NCBI GenBank assembly: GCA_035997045.1
Contig: DASYIY010000040.1
Coordinates: 1 to 58,700, forward strand
Direction of reading: 5' to 3'
Length of the DNA stretch: 58,700 nucleotides
From: VRUE01 sp035997045
Lineage (GTDB): Bacteria > Actinomycetota > Thermoleophilia > Solirubrobacterales > 70-9
In this document: in pieces, positions 1-8,102 of the stretch
How positions within the stretch are numbered: the stretch's first letter is position 1
Layout of the letters: every line of letters begins with the position of its first letter
Made by a program: the position numbers and the translations under genes
Notes under the pieces: generated by a model
What the model was told of the DNA's origin: nothing
The model's database searches: none
The model's input: only the letters and a program-made list of their open reading frames with translations

Positions 1-165
1 GGCACTGCCGATCGCGTGCTCGGCTATCCCAATGGCCCGCTGATCGCCGGCTTGATCCCCGGGGCCCGCATGGAGACCTTCGAGGACGTCGGCCACATGT
101 TCTGGTGGGAGCAGCCAGAGCGCTCCGCCGAGCTTGTCCGCGAGCATGCGCTCGCGGCCGCCTAA
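1..165 (+). CDS. Alpha/beta hydrolase, C-terminal fragment cut by the window edge
   Basis: The window opens inside a reading frame that yields 54 residues and stops at TAA 163-165. The segment VGHMFWWEQPE is typical of the C-terminal catalytic-His turn of alpha/beta hydrolases (GH followed by a W/E-Q-P-E helix start), where the His completes a Ser-Asp-His triad. The nucleophile elbow and acid lie outside the window, so the substrate cannot be guessed. It converges on the membrane protein gene that ends at 222, leaving 56 bp between the two. The family call rests on one motif. Confidence 0.6.
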   Translation, partial: GTADRVLGYPNGPLIAGLIPGARMETFEDVGHMFWWEQPERSAELVREHALAAA

Positions 166-221
166 CCGCGGCCGACGGGTCTACAACCCACCTATGTCGG
201 CGGAAATCGGCCCACCGGCGC

Positions 222-2393
222 CTATTTGCCGAGGTTGGCGCAGCCGGCCGGGTCGAGCTTGCCGTTGACCTTGAAGACGTAGTCGGGCTGGGGCGCGATC
301 TCCGGCTCTGCGATCACCAGCTTCAACGCCGGGTCGGATTTCACCCAAGCGTAGATCGGATACCAGTATTCCGCGGCGGGCGAGTCCTGGGTGTACTGGC
401 TGATGATCAGGTAGTCGTAGTCCCCGGCGTTGACCAGGCGGCGGAACTGGCGGCAGCTGGTGGGAAGCCGGTAGGTCCCGTTCGGGCCACCCGAGCCGAT
501 GTACTGAACGTAGTTGTCGAGGTGACCGCCGTAGAAACCGTACTGGCCGAAGATGATCTCGCTGGAGCCGATGATGCCGATCCGCTCGTCGTGCTGGCGA
601 CGGGCAAAATCGTAGGCTTTGCGGGGCCCGCCTTCGCCGAGGAAGGGCAGCGGGTTGGCGTAGTGGTGATCGGCGTACTGGACCTCCTGGGCCCGTCCCA
701 GGACCACCGCCAGGAACAGCACCGCGGCGGTGGCCACGGCGACCATCGCCCGGCTCGCCCGCCCGCGCGAGCGCAGCAGCGCCAGCCCCGCCGGCGCCCA
801 GACCAGGGCCAGGGTGAGGAAGATCGTGCCGACGATGTAGCCCGTGTACCAGCGCGGCGTCGTCAGCACCGTGATCGCGTAGACGCCGGTCAGGAAGAGC
901 AGCGTCTGCCAGGCGCGCCTGTCGGGCGCCCGCAGCAGTCGAGCGATCGGCAGCAGCGCCATCGCCAGCACCAGCCCCGGCACGAGGTAGCGGGTGTTGG
1001 TGAAGAACCCCGTCGGCGAACCGTCCTGGCCGGCCGCCGTCAGCGGCGTGAAGACGTAGACGACCGCGGTGAGGAGGGCGGCGGCGGCGATCACCCGCAG
1101 GATCCGGTTGCGTGAGCGCACGACGATGAAGATCGCCGCGGCGACGGCGATGATCAGGATCAGCGGCCACAGCGGCCCGAAGGCGTTGTCGAGCTGGGGA
1201 AAGAACCACTTGCGGTAGATGGTCGGGTTGGTCAGGTAGTGGGCGACGGCGAAGCGCGGGCGCGGATCGAGCGGCATCTGGTCGGGCCGCGGCAGGTGCA
1301 GGGGTCCGAAGCCGATCTGGGGAATCGGGTTGCCGCCGGTCTTGATCGCCGCCCGCAGGTACCAGTAGCCGCCGACCACGAAGGTCGAGAGCCCCAGCAC
1401 CCAGGCCGTGGTCATGCGCCTCCCATTGCCGCTGAATACGACGACGCCCAGCGTGATCGCCACCACCGGGATCAGGAAGGTGAGCTTGACCGAGGCGGCG
1501 AGGCCCGCCGCGATCCCGGCCATCACCAGCGGCCCGCGGTCGAGCAGCGGGGCGTCGCTCTCTGGCGCGTCCTGCACCGCCCCGTCCTTGGGCGCACGCC
1601 GCTGGTGGCCGTTGATCAGGAAGGCGACGAAGGCGATCAGGAAGGCGAGCCCCATGATGTCGTTTCGCCCCTCCCCCGGCTGGGTCTCGATCATCACCCC
1701 CGAGTCGAGGACGATCGCGGCCGCGACCAGGGTCGCCGGGCCGACCTTGTAGGGGCGGCCGACGCACCAGGCGGCGAGCAGCGCGATCGCCAGCCAGACC
1801 AGGTTGATCAGCGGTGAGAGCCAGTCGCTCTTGAAGAGGACGATGCCGGCCGCGTGGACCAGCTCGGAGCTCTGCGGGTAGAACCAGGCGGCGAGCCGCA
1901 GCGGGTCGGTGTAGAGCAGGTGGACGGTCGAGTGTTCCTGGGCCATCCGCGCCGCGAAGGGCATGTGGTACCAGGTGGTATCGCCGCCGAACATCCCCTG
2001 GTCGAGGCTGAGCTGGGCCGGGAAGGTCCACTCGGCGACGGTGAAGGAGGCGACGGCGATCGCGATCCAGAGGGCGACGGTCTGCACTTTCGGCGCCGGC
2101 ACTTCGCGGCCCTCGCTGGGCGCCATCCGCCGGCCGAGCCCCGCCGCTGCCAGCCCGATCGCGATCGTGACGACGACGATCCAGCCCAGGCGCAGGATGC
2201 TGAGCGTGCCGAGGATCTCCAGCGAGACGACCAGCAGGGCGACCGCGATCGTCGCGTCGGCGAGGCGCGCCAGGGCGCCGGAGAATTCCGGCACGATCCA
2301 GCGTCGCAGCCAGTAGCCGCCGAGGCCGACCGCCGCGACGATGCCGATCACGGCGAGGCAGCCGCCTATGTAGGAGACGAAGGAGGGTGCCAC
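222..2393 (-). CDS. Multi-pass membrane protein, GT-C glycosyltransferase-like
   Basis: 723 residues beginning at GTG 2391-2393, with a TAGCAT -10-like box (2403-2408 on the plus strand) 9 bases upstream. It has roughly ten to twelve hydrophobic segments. The first large extracytoplasmic loop contains GGDTTWYHMPF, resembling the acidic first loop of GT-C enzymes (PMT/ArnT family) that transfer sugars from polyprenyl-phosphate donors. A soluble C-terminal part of about 150 residues follows the last helices. This layout, many helices, an early Asp and a large C-terminal outer domain, is what supports the call. No acceptor or donor can be named. A structural membrane protein of unknown role is the alternative. 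It stands alone between a hydrolase and msrA. Confidence 0.6.
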   Translation of the reverse strand: MAPSFVSYIGGCLAVIGIVAAVGLGGYWLRRWIVPEFSGALARLADATIAVALLVVSLEILGTLSILRLGWIVVVTIAIGLAAAGLGRRMAPSEGREVPAPKVQTVALWIAIAVASFTVAEWTFPAQLSLDQGMFGGDTTWYHMPFAARMAQEHSTVHLLYTDPLRLAAWFYPQSSELVHAAGIVLFKSDWLSPLINLVWLAIALLAAWCVGRPYKVGPATLVAAAIVLDSGVMIETQPGEGRNDIMGLAFLIAFVAFLINGHQRRAPKDGAVQDAPESDAPLLDRGPLVMAGIAAGLAASVKLTFLIPVVAITLGVVVFSGNGRRMTTAWVLGLSTFVVGGYWYLRAAIKTGGNPIPQIGFGPLHLPRPDQMPLDPRPRFAVAHYLTNPTIYRKWFFPQLDNAFGPLWPLILIIAVAAAIFIVVRSRNRILRVIAAAALLTAVVYVFTPLTAAGQDGSPTGFFTNTRYLVPGLVLAMALLPIARLLRAPDRRAWQTLLFLTGVYAITVLTTPRWYTGYIVGTIFLTLALVWAPAGLALLRSRGRASRAMVAVATAAVLFLAVVLGRAQEVQYADHHYANPLPFLGEGGPRKAYDFARRQHDERIGIIGSSEIIFGQYGFYGGHLDNYVQYIGSGGPNGTYRLPTSCRQFRRLVNAGDYDYLIISQYTQDSPAAEYWYPIYAWVKSDPALKLVIAEPEIAPQPDYVFKVNGKLDPAGCANLGK

Positions 2394-2437
2394 GGGCGCG
2401 GGATGCTATTCGCCGCGCCAGCGGGACATCGCCGCGG

Positions 2438-3115
2438 TCAGGAGGCGGCGGCCGGGATGCGGCAGGTGACGCCGGTTCCGGCCAGGCCGCAGTAGCCGTT
2501 CGGGACCTTGTGCAAGTACTGCTGGTGGTGCTCCTCGGCGTAGTAGAAGTGGCCGGCGGGCTCGACCTCGGTGGTCGTCGCCTCCTTGCCGGCGGCCTTC
2601 AGGTCGGCGTCGTAGGCGTCGCGCGCCATCTCTGCCGTCGCCTTCTGGGCATCGTTGGCGTAGTAGATGCCGGACCGATACTGGGTGCCGACGTCGTTGC
2701 CCTGGCGCATTCCCTGGGTCGGGTCATGCTCCTCGAAGAAGACCTTGAGCAGGTCCGCATAGGAGATCTTCTCCGGGTCGAAGGCGACCAGCACCGCCTC
2801 CGCGTGCCCGGTTCGGGCCGAGCAGACCTCGTCGTAGGTCGGGTTCGGGGTGGTCCCGTTCATGTAGCCGACCGCCGTCGTGTAGACGCCGTCGATTCCC
2901 CAGAACAGCCGCTCTGCACCCCAGAAGCAGCCGAGCGCGAGGTAGGCGGTCTCGATCCCTTCCGGGAAGGGCGGACGCAGCGGTGCCCCGAGCACCGCGT
3001 GGCGCTCTGGAACGTCGAAGGCCGGCTCGCTGCGCCCGGGCAGGGCATCCTCGGCCGCGGGCATCTGCGCCTTCTCCGGATTGAGCATCGTCATCAGCTT
3101 GCCAAGTCGGTTCAT
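2438..3115 (-). CDS. msrA: Peptide-methionine (S)-S-oxide reductase
   Basis: 225 residues. MsrA reduces methionine-S-sulfoxide in proteins using thioredoxin. The catalytic motif GCFWG is at residues 62-66 (nucleophile Cys63), followed by family hallmarks VGYMNG, YDEVCSARTGHAEAV and FFEEHDPTQGMRQGNDVGTQ. A Cys pair near the C terminus (NGYCG and VTC) provides the resolving cysteines. The N-terminal extension of about 50 residues before the catalytic domain is usual in actinobacterial forms. Start: ATG with a strong AAGGAGA ribosome site 5-6 bases upstream (plus strand 3121-3127), unlike the leaderless genes around it. A TAAGGT -10-like box lies further upstream. trxB at 20483-21493 could supply electrons through a thioredoxin not seen here. 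Confidence 0.95.
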   Translation of the reverse strand: MNRLGKLMTMLNPEKAQMPAAEDALPGRSEPAFDVPERHAVLGAPLRPPFPEGIETAYLALGCFWGAERLFWGIDGVYTTAVGYMNGTTPNPTYDEVCSARTGHAEAVLVAFDPEKISYADLLKVFFEEHDPTQGMRQGNDVGTQYRSGIYYANDAQKATAEMARDAYDADLKAAGKEATTTEVEPAGHFYYAEEHHQQYLHKVPNGYCGLAGTGVTCRIPAAAS

Positions 3116-3176
3116 CGCGATCTCCTTTACGGGTCGCCATCGACCTTACAGCCCGTTTCTTTCCGGTTTGTGACGC

Positions 3177-4112
3177 TCAGGCGTCGCCGGGAACCGCAAA
3201 TGAATACCCGACTCCGGTCAACTCTTCGGAGACCGACCAGAGGCGCTTGGCGACGGCCTCGTCACGGCCGGCGCGAGCCGGGCGCACGACCTTGGGGTGA
3301 CCGCGCGCGCCCTCGAAGCCGTCCGGGCCGATGAAGAGGCCGCCGTCGAGGTTGGGACGGGTGGCGGCGTAGAGGGTCGGGAGCGCCCCCATCGCGGCGC
3401 TCTGAGCGAAGAGGCGATTGGTGATCGCCATCGTCGCCCGGTCAAGCGCGGGCGGTGCCGCCGATTGCAGGTTCGTCGCCGCATAGCCAGGGTGAGCCGC
3501 GAGGCTCTTCACACTCGAATCCGAGGCGCGCAACCGCCGCTCCAACTCGAACGCAAAGAGGATGTTGGCCAGCTTCGACTGGCTGTAGGCGCGCCAGCGG
3601 CCGTAGCGGCGCTCGGATTGCAGATCGTCGAAGCCGATCTTGCCGATTCTGTGCGCACCGCTCGTGAGGGTGACGACGCGGGCATCCTCGCGACCCTCGA
3701 GCCGGGCGAGCAGCAGCCCAGTCAGGGCGAAGTGGCCGAGGTGGTTGGTGCCGATCTGCAGCTCGAAGCCGTCGGCCGTTTCGCCGCGCGGCGGCGCCAT
3801 CAGGCCGGCGTTGTTGACCAGCAGGTCGAGGCTGCCGCGAGCCGTGGAGAACCGCTCGGCGAAGGCGCGGACCGAATCGAGGCTGGAGAGGTCGAGCGCC
3901 TCGACCGAGACGGACGCGTCCGGAACCTCCTCCCGTATCGACCCGAGCGCGGCCTCGCCCTTGTCCGTGTTGCGACAGGCAAGGACGACCTCGGCACCGG
4001 CGCGGGCGAGCTCCCGGGCGGTGACCAGGCCCAAGCCGCTGTTGGCGCCGGTCACCACCGCGACCCGTCCCGCCTGGTCGGGAATCTGCTCGGCCGTCCA
4101 CTTCTCGCTCAT
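3177..4112 (-). CDS. Short-chain dehydrogenase, retinol-dehydrogenase-like
   Basis: 311 residues of classical Rossmann SDR fold. TGANSGLG (residues 20-27) is the NAD(P)-binding glycine motif, LVNNAGL follows, and the catalytic residues appear as TSG (Ser) and YSQSKLAN (Tyr-x-x-x-Lys). The length and the ARELARAGAEVVLACRN region match the WW-oxidoreductase/retinol dehydrogenase-like subgroup, which reduces carbonyls with NADPH. The exact substrate is unknown. The ATG overlaps the stop of the upstream SnoaL-like gene by four bases (ATGA), so the two are translated from one message. Confidence 0.85.
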   Translation of the reverse strand: MSEKWTAEQIPDQAGRVAVVTGANSGLGLVTARELARAGAEVVLACRNTDKGEAALGSIREEVPDASVSVEALDLSSLDSVRAFAERFSTARGSLDLLVNNAGLMAPPRGETADGFELQIGTNHLGHFALTGLLLARLEGREDARVVTLTSGAHRIGKIGFDDLQSERRYGRWRAYSQSKLANILFAFELERRLRASDSSVKSLAAHPGYAATNLQSAAPPALDRATMAITNRLFAQSAAMGALPTLYAATRPNLDGGLFIGPDGFEGARGHPKVVRPARAGRDEAVAKRLWSVSEELTGVGYSFAVPGDA

Positions 4113-4522
4113 CGCTCTCCCCGGGTTGGCGCTCTCAGCTGCTTGACAATGGCTCCGGTGTCCAACTCGTCCCAGGCTTGGGCGATCAGCCCATCGCGGA
4201 TCCGCAGGACAGCGGTAGATGTGAACTCGACCCGCCTGCCGGTCGCCTCGACGCCGAGGAACTCGTCGCTGTGGGTTCCGCCCCAGCGCTGGTGCGCCGC
4301 CACCAGGTCGTCCTCGGCGAGGATCAGCTCGATCTCATTGTGCAGATCGGGAAACGCCGCCAGGAAGTAGTCGACCGCCTGACGCTGGCCCAAGCGCCCG
4401 CGCGGCTCGCCGTTGTGGACGAAGTCCTCGCTCAGCAATCGCTCGCAGGCGCCCGAGTCGCGCTCGCCGATCGCCTCGCGGTAGAAGCGGCGGACGAGAT
4501 CCTTGTTGGCATCGGACGGCAC
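4109..4522 (-). CDS. SnoaL-like ester cyclase/NTF2-fold protein
   Basis: 137 residues from GTG 4520-4522. The pattern NKDLVRRFYREAIGERD at the N terminus, DFVHNGEP and the DGLIAQAWDELDTGAI end is that of SnoaL-like polyketide cyclase/ester-cyclase-type NTF2 folds: small alpha+beta cone proteins that bind hydrophobic ligands and sometimes catalyse ring closure. The true role is not predictable. The longer open frame running up to 4966 is not coding: it is antisense to the small membrane gene at 4574-4852. The GTG was chosen because the fold starts there and a TACGGT -10 box (4531-4536) sits 8 bases upstream, giving an almost leaderless message. It shares a transcript with the SDR downstream. 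Confidence 0.75.
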   Translation of the reverse strand: MPSDANKDLVRRFYREAIGERDSGACERLLSEDFVHNGEPRGRLGQRQAVDYFLAAFPDLHNEIELILAEDDLVAAHQRWGGTHSDEFLGVEATGRRVEFTSTAVLRIRDGLIAQAWDELDTGAIVKQLRAPTRGER

Positions 4523-4530
4523 CGCGCCCG

Positions 4531-4567
4531 ACCGTACTTGAATACCGGCGCCTCGAACGGGTAGCGT
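4531..4567. promoter_or_regulatory. Overlapping divergent promoters
   Basis: Plus strand: TTGAAT (4538-4543), 18-base spacer, TAGCGT (4562-4567), then six bases to ATC 4574, where the small membrane protein must begin. Minus strand: TACGGT (4531-4536 read in reverse), 8 bases from the GTG of the SnoaL-like gene. The two promoters share the same 37 bases, so firing of one may hinder the other. Confidence 0.55.
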
Positions 4568-4573
4568 GGGCGC

Positions 4574-4852
4574 ATCGGTTGCTTCGTCGTCCTCTTCGCC
4601 CTGATCTCGCCGCGCCTGGCGCTCTTCGCGCTGTTCCTCTTCAGCGACCTGCTCAGCCGCGCCTTCGAGAGCTGGTTCGTCCCCTTCCTCGGCTTCTTCC
4701 TGCTGCCCTGGACCACCCTCGCCTATGCGGTGATGTGGAGCACCGGGTCCAACGGAGTCAAGGGCTTCGAGTGGTTCATCGTCATCCTCGCCTTCGTCTT
4801 CGACCTTGGCTCCTACGTACAGGGCAGCCGGCGCCGCGACGCCCGGGCCTAG
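4574..4852 (+). CDS. Small membrane protein beginning at a non-standard ATC codon
   Basis: This gene is easily missed because its frame has no ATG, GTG or TTG near the start. Between TAG 4562-4564 and TAG 4850-4852 the frame encodes about 92 residues: an N terminus reading (M/I)GCFVVLFALISPRLALF, a second hydrophobic stretch WFVPFLGFFLLPWTTLAY, a third WFIVILAFVFDLGSY, and a basic tail ending RRRDARA. From memory, related small actinobacterial membrane proteins start MGC and share the PWTT and DLGSY motifs. ATC 4574 falls exactly where a leaderless ATG should be, six bases after TAGCGT. Either ATC is used as start, or an ATG carries a one-base change. Coding nature is well supported by composition and motifs; function is unknown. 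Confidence 0.65.
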   Translation: MGCFVVLFALISPRLALFALFLFSDLLSRAFESWFVPFLGFFLLPWTTLAYAVMWSTGSNGVKGFEWFIVILAFVFDLGSYVQGSRRRDARA

Positions 4853-4871
4853 CGTCTGGCCGTCGGGCGCA

Positions 4872-5153
4872 CTACTCGCGCCGCTGCTGCCCGGCACCAA
4901 CCGGGAAGGCAACCCGCACGTGGGACTTGGAGACGACCATGAACGGCAATTTCTCCACGTCCCCACCCATGATCGACGAGACTTCCGCGTTGACCAGCGG
5001 GATGAAGGTGATGTCGACCCGGTTGAGCGAGTCCGAGAAACGGCTCTGGTAACCCTCCGGCGGCAGCGTCACGTCACCGACTATCCGCTGCCGGTCGGTT
5101 TCGAACTGGATCCGTTCGACCCGTCGCTCTTTCGGCTCCACTTCCATGCTCAT
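4872..5153 (-). CDS. Conserved small protein, DUF6812-like
   Basis: 93 residues from ATG 5151-5153; an in-frame TTG two codons earlier (5157-5159) and an ATG two codons later are alternatives. The body RIQFETDRQRIVGDVTLPPEG followed by RFSDSLNR and FIPLVNAEV is the pattern I associate with DUF6812, a beta-rich domain of unknown function frequent in Thermoleophilia. No membrane segment or signal peptide is present. It converges on the small membrane gene with 19 bases between the stops. No function should be inferred. Confidence 0.65.
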   Translation of the reverse strand: MSMEVEPKERRVERIQFETDRQRIVGDVTLPPEGYQSRFSDSLNRVDITFIPLVNAEVSSIMGGDVEKLPFMVVSKSHVRVAFPVGAGQQRRE

Positions 5154-5227
5154 TTGCAACTATCGGCACCACGGGAGAATGCGTGAGCGGATACCCGTCC
5201 AGGTGACATAACTCGCGCGGAGGTCCG

Positions 5228-5566
5228 CTAAACCGTGCGCCGGCGGCGGTTCTGCCAGAGTCGTGAAACCACCACTCCCAAGTAGAGCGGCAGTCCGAGG
5301 AAAACGATGTCCGTAATCAGATAGGGCAGCCAAAACGGCGGGTTGCCGTCGTTTTCACCCACGTCCCAACCGATCGCTCGCCCGAAGATCGCCCCGACGA
5401 CGGCGAACACCACCCACCAGCGCCCGACTAGGAAGCCGACCACCGGTGCCGCCAGCCAAATGACAAGCAGCGGGGCTTCGAATGCTCCCGGGTGAAAGTT
5501 CTCAAGCGCCATCAGCGCCCCGAGGACACCTGTGTAGAGAACGGTCAGGAGGATGCGCCAGATCAT
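5228..5566 (-). CDS. Small membrane protein, three to four helices
   Basis: 112 residues with hydrophobic stretches at about residues 4-20, 33-48, 51-68 and 85-103, and a basic C terminus (RLWQNRRRRTV), implying a cytoplasmic tail. No enzymatic motif was recognised. The ATG at 5564-5566 begins on the last base of a perfect 22-bp tandem duplication, so the 5' leader of this gene is the repeat itself. Function unknown; composition and helix spacing make a real gene likely. Confidence 0.55.
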   Translation of the reverse strand: MIWRILLTVLYTGVLGALMALENFHPGAFEAPLLVIWLAAPVVGFLVGRWWVVFAVVGAIFGRAIGWDVGENDGNPPFWLPYLITDIVFLGLPLYLGVVVSRLWQNRRRRTV

Positions 5567-5609
5567 CAGGAGGAAACAATCTCTATTTCAGGAGGAAACA
5601 ATCTCTATT
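5566..5609. repeat. Perfect 22-bp tandem duplication
   Basis: The unit tcaggaggaaacaatctctatt occurs at 5566-5587 and again at 5588-5609 without a mismatch. Each copy holds AGGAGG on the plus strand and therefore a CCTCCT run immediately before the ATG of the minus-strand membrane gene. The AT-rich unit stands out against its GC-rich surroundings. Confidence 0.9.
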
Positions 5610-5656
5610 ACCGCCCTGCAATCAAGCCGCTTCGGCTCCTCGGCGCGAATCGGAAA

Positions 5657-5730
5657 TCGGGGCGCCCGGATTCGAACCGGGGACCTCGGCCACCCAAAGG
5701 CCGCGCGCTACCAGGCTGCGCCACGCCCCG
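5657..5730 (-). tRNA. tRNA-Pro (anticodon TGG)
   Basis: Read on the minus strand the sequence folds as a standard cloverleaf: acceptor CGGGGCG (5724-5730) with CGCCCCG (5658-5664), D arm GCGC/GCGC around AGCCTGGTA, anticodon stem CGGCC/GGCCG with loop TTTGGGT (anticodon TGG), T arm CCGGG/CCGGG around TTCGAAT, and discriminator A at 5657. CCA is not encoded. The anticodon reads CCA and, by wobble, other proline codons. Confidence 0.96.
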
Positions 5731-5825
5731 ATCAAGCCAGTGTATGTCGATTTGAGCCGACTAGAAGACCCGAATCGTCTGGTCGATCCGAATCGACCTC
5801 TGGGTGATCGATAGATTCTGAGGCG

Positions 5826-7115
5826 ATGGCCGAGGTGCTGCCGCTCAACGCTCTGCGCTACGACCTCGACGCGGTCGGGTCGCTGCAGGACGTCGTCGCC
5901 CCGCCCTATGACGTGATCGACCCGGCGATGCGGGCCGAGCTGCTGGCGCGCTCGCCCTACAACGCGGTCGCCGTCGACCTGCCGAAGGCCTACGGCGAGA
6001 CCGGTCCGCAGGCTGCCGGCGAGGGCGATCCCTATGCCAACGCCGGCCAGGCGATCGAGGCCTGGCAGAAGGCCGGTGCCCTGGTCAGGGACGCCGAACC
6101 GGCGATCTGGGCGATGGAGCAGGACTACACCGGGCCCGACGGCTCCACCCACACCCGCCACGGCATCCTCGCCCGAGTGCGAGTCGAGGACTTCGAAAGC
6201 GGCGCGATCCTGCCCCATGAGCGCACCCTTCCGGGGCCGAAGCAGGACCGGCTCGAACTGATGCGAGCGACCCGCCTCAACCTCTCGCCGATCTTCTCGC
6301 TGAGCACGGTCGACCCGTGGCCGCTGGTCGAGCGCGAGACCGAAGTCGAGGAGGAGGTCTGGGGGGAAGCGACCGACGCGACCGGGACCACGACCCGGAT
6401 CTGGCGGCTGCGCAACCCCGAAATCCACGAGAGCATTGCCGATAGCCTCGCCGGTGCCCAGCTGCTGATCGCCGACGGTCATCACCGCTACGAGACGGCG
6501 ATCGCCTACCGCGACGAGATCGGCGGCGAGGGGCCGCACAACTACACGTTGATGGCGCTGACCGGGCTCGACGACCCCGGCCTCTCGGTCTACCCCACCC
6601 ACCGCCTGCTCTCCGGCTTCGCCGACGACCCCGAGCGCCAGCGCCGCCTCGGCGAGGGCCTGCGCGAGCTCTTCGAGGTGACCGAGGTCGAGACCGACAG
6701 GATCGACCCGCTCGGCGCGGAGGGGGTCGGCGTCTTCGGCCTCTACGACTCCCACCACAAGCGCGCCTTCCGCCTGCGGCTCAAGGACACGGCCGAGCTC
6801 GACCGGATCCTGGAGGGCGAGCCCGAGGCCTACCGCCGCCTCGACGCGGCGATCCTCGAGACCCTGGTGCTGAAGGGCATTGCCGGGCTCAGCGAAGACG
6901 ACATCCTCGCCAAGCGCGGGCTCGGCTACGCGAAGAGCGTCGACGACTCCCTGCGGCTGCTCGAGGAGGGCGCCTACGACGTCGCCTTCATCCTGCGTCC
7001 GATCCCGGTCGACCAGACCCGGGAAATCTGCGAAAGCGACGCCAACATGCCGCCGAAGTCGACCTACTTCTATCCCAAGGTCCTGACCGGCCTGGTCTTC
7101 AACCCGCTGGCCTGA
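5826..7115 (+). CDS. DUF1015 family protein
   Basis: 429 residues matching the DUF1015 family across its length: VVAPPYDVI near residue 20, the HTRHGILARV and ILPHERTLPGPKQDRLELM block, ADGHHRYETAIAYRDE in the middle, and the C-terminal FILRPIPVDQTREICESDANMPPKSTYFYPKV. The biochemical role is not established; a link to serine or sugar kinase-like activity has been suggested for relatives but nothing here decides it. The strict conservation of the HERT and DGHHR motifs suggests an enzyme. TAGATT (5812-5817) lies 8 bases before the ATG. The adenosyltransferase gene follows after two bases, so the two are probably cotranscribed. Confidence 0.88.
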   Translation: MAEVLPLNALRYDLDAVGSLQDVVAPPYDVIDPAMRAELLARSPYNAVAVDLPKAYGETGPQAAGEGDPYANAGQAIEAWQKAGALVRDAEPAIWAMEQDYTGPDGSTHTRHGILARVRVEDFESGAILPHERTLPGPKQDRLELMRATRLNLSPIFSLSTVDPWPLVERETEVEEEVWGEATDATGTTTRIWRLRNPEIHESIADSLAGAQLLIADGHHRYETAIAYRDEIGGEGPHNYTLMALTGLDDPGLSVYPTHRLLSGFADDPERQRRLGEGLRELFEVTEVETDRIDPLGAEGVGVFGLYDSHHKRAFRLRLKDTAELDRILEGEPEAYRRLDAAILETLVLKGIAGLSEDDILAKRGLGYAKSVDDSLRLLEEGAYDVAFILRPIPVDQTREICESDANMPPKSTYFYPKVLTGLVFNPLA

Positions 7116-7117
7116 CC

Positions 7118-7684
7118 GTGGTCAAGATCTACACCAAGAAGGGCGACGACGGGACCACTTCTCTCTGGTACGGCGGCCGGATCCCCAAGCACCACGGCCG
7201 CACCGAGGCCTATGGCGCGCTCGACGAGGCCTGCTCCCAGCTCGGCGTGGCCCGCGCCCTCTGCGGCGCCGAAAACGCCGAGCTGGCGGCCGACATCCTG
7301 CGCCTGCAGGACGACATCTTCGTCGTCGGCGCCGAGCTGGCGACCGCGCCGGAAGCGGCCGAGCGGCTCGAAGACGGGGTCAGCCGCGCCACCGAGGCGA
7401 TGGTCGCCGAGCTCGAGGCGCTGATCGACCGCTACATGAGCGAGGTCGAGCTGCCGCCGCAGTTCGTCATCCCGGGCGGCAACGCGCTCTCGGCCCAGCT
7501 CGACGTCGCCCGCACGGTGATCCGCCGCGCCGAGCGCCGCATCTCCGCCCTCGCCGAGGAAGGCGAGCTGGCGAGCGAGACCGTGATCCACTTCGTCAAT
7601 CGCGCCTCCGACCTCGTCTACGCGATGGCCCGTTTCGCCGATGTCGACGACCCGGCGCTCTTCGAGGGCCGCCGCAAGAGCTGA
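7118..7684 (+). CDS. Cob(I)yrinic acid a,c-diamide adenosyltransferase, PduO type
   Basis: 188 residues from GTG 7118-7120. This ATP:cob(I)alamin adenosyltransferase moves the adenosyl group of ATP to cobalt, making coenzyme B12. The N-terminal YTKKGDDGTTSLWYGGR is the ATP-binding signature, GRTEAYGALDEACSQLG the next conserved helix, and VIRRAERR plus FVNRASDLVYAMAR carry the Arg/Asp residues of the active site. The length fits the trimeric PduO/MMAB family. No B12-dependent mutase is visible in the window. It follows the DUF1015 gene with a two-base gap and is followed by OsmC after four bases. Confidence 0.92.
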   Translation: MVKIYTKKGDDGTTSLWYGGRIPKHHGRTEAYGALDEACSQLGVARALCGAENAELAADILRLQDDIFVVGAELATAPEAAERLEDGVSRATEAMVAELEALIDRYMSEVELPPQFVIPGGNALSAQLDVARTVIRRAERRISALAEEGELASETVIHFVNRASDLVYAMARFADVDDPALFEGRRKS

Positions 7685-7688
7685 TCCA

Positions 7689-8102
7689 GTGGAGCCCGAT
7701 TCAGTCAAGGTCGTCGCCCGCCGGCACGAGGGCTTTGCCCACGACGTCGAGATCGAAGGCCGCCGCACCATCCGCGTCGACGAGCCGACCACGGCGGGAG
7801 GAACCGACACCGGGCCCTCCCCCACTCGACTGGTCGCCGCCGGTCTGGCCGGCTGCACGGCGATCACGATCGAGATGTTCGCCGAGCGCAAGGGCTGGGA
7901 CGTAGGCAAGGTCGAGGTGGACGTCGACGTCACCTACGACGAATTCGCGCCGCTCTCCTTCGCCGTCACCCTGGGCCTGCCGGCCGAGCTGAGCGACGAG
8001 CAACGCAAGCGCCTGCTCGTCGTCGCCGCCAAGTGCCCCGTCCACAAACTGCTGGCGGGCGAGACCCTGGTCACCATCTCCGATCACGTGGAGACGCTCT
8101 GA
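7689..8102 (+). CDS. OsmC family peroxidase-like protein
   Basis: 137 residues from GTG 7689-7691; the longer frame starting at 7641 would overlap the adenosyltransferase and is not needed. OsmC/Ohr proteins reduce organic hydroperoxides with two cysteines. Both are present: Cys in GLAGCTAITIEMF and Cys in AAKCPVHKLL. The fold order (beta-rich N half, then the central AGLAGC helix) is normal and the length is that of the family. The overlap with the next gene (TGATG at 8100-8104) shows translational coupling. Confidence 0.9.
   Translation: MEPDSVKVVARRHEGFAHDVEIEGRRTIRVDEPTTAGGTDTGPSPTRLVAAGLAGCTAITIEMFAERKGWDVGKVEVDVDVTYDEFAPLSFAVTLGLPAELSDEQRKRLLVVAAKCPVHKLLAGETLVTISDHVETL

Noticed and set aside
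5492..5814. Short plus-strand frames across the tRNA-Pro gene
   Set aside because: They are translations of the tRNA complement and have no coding signal of their own.
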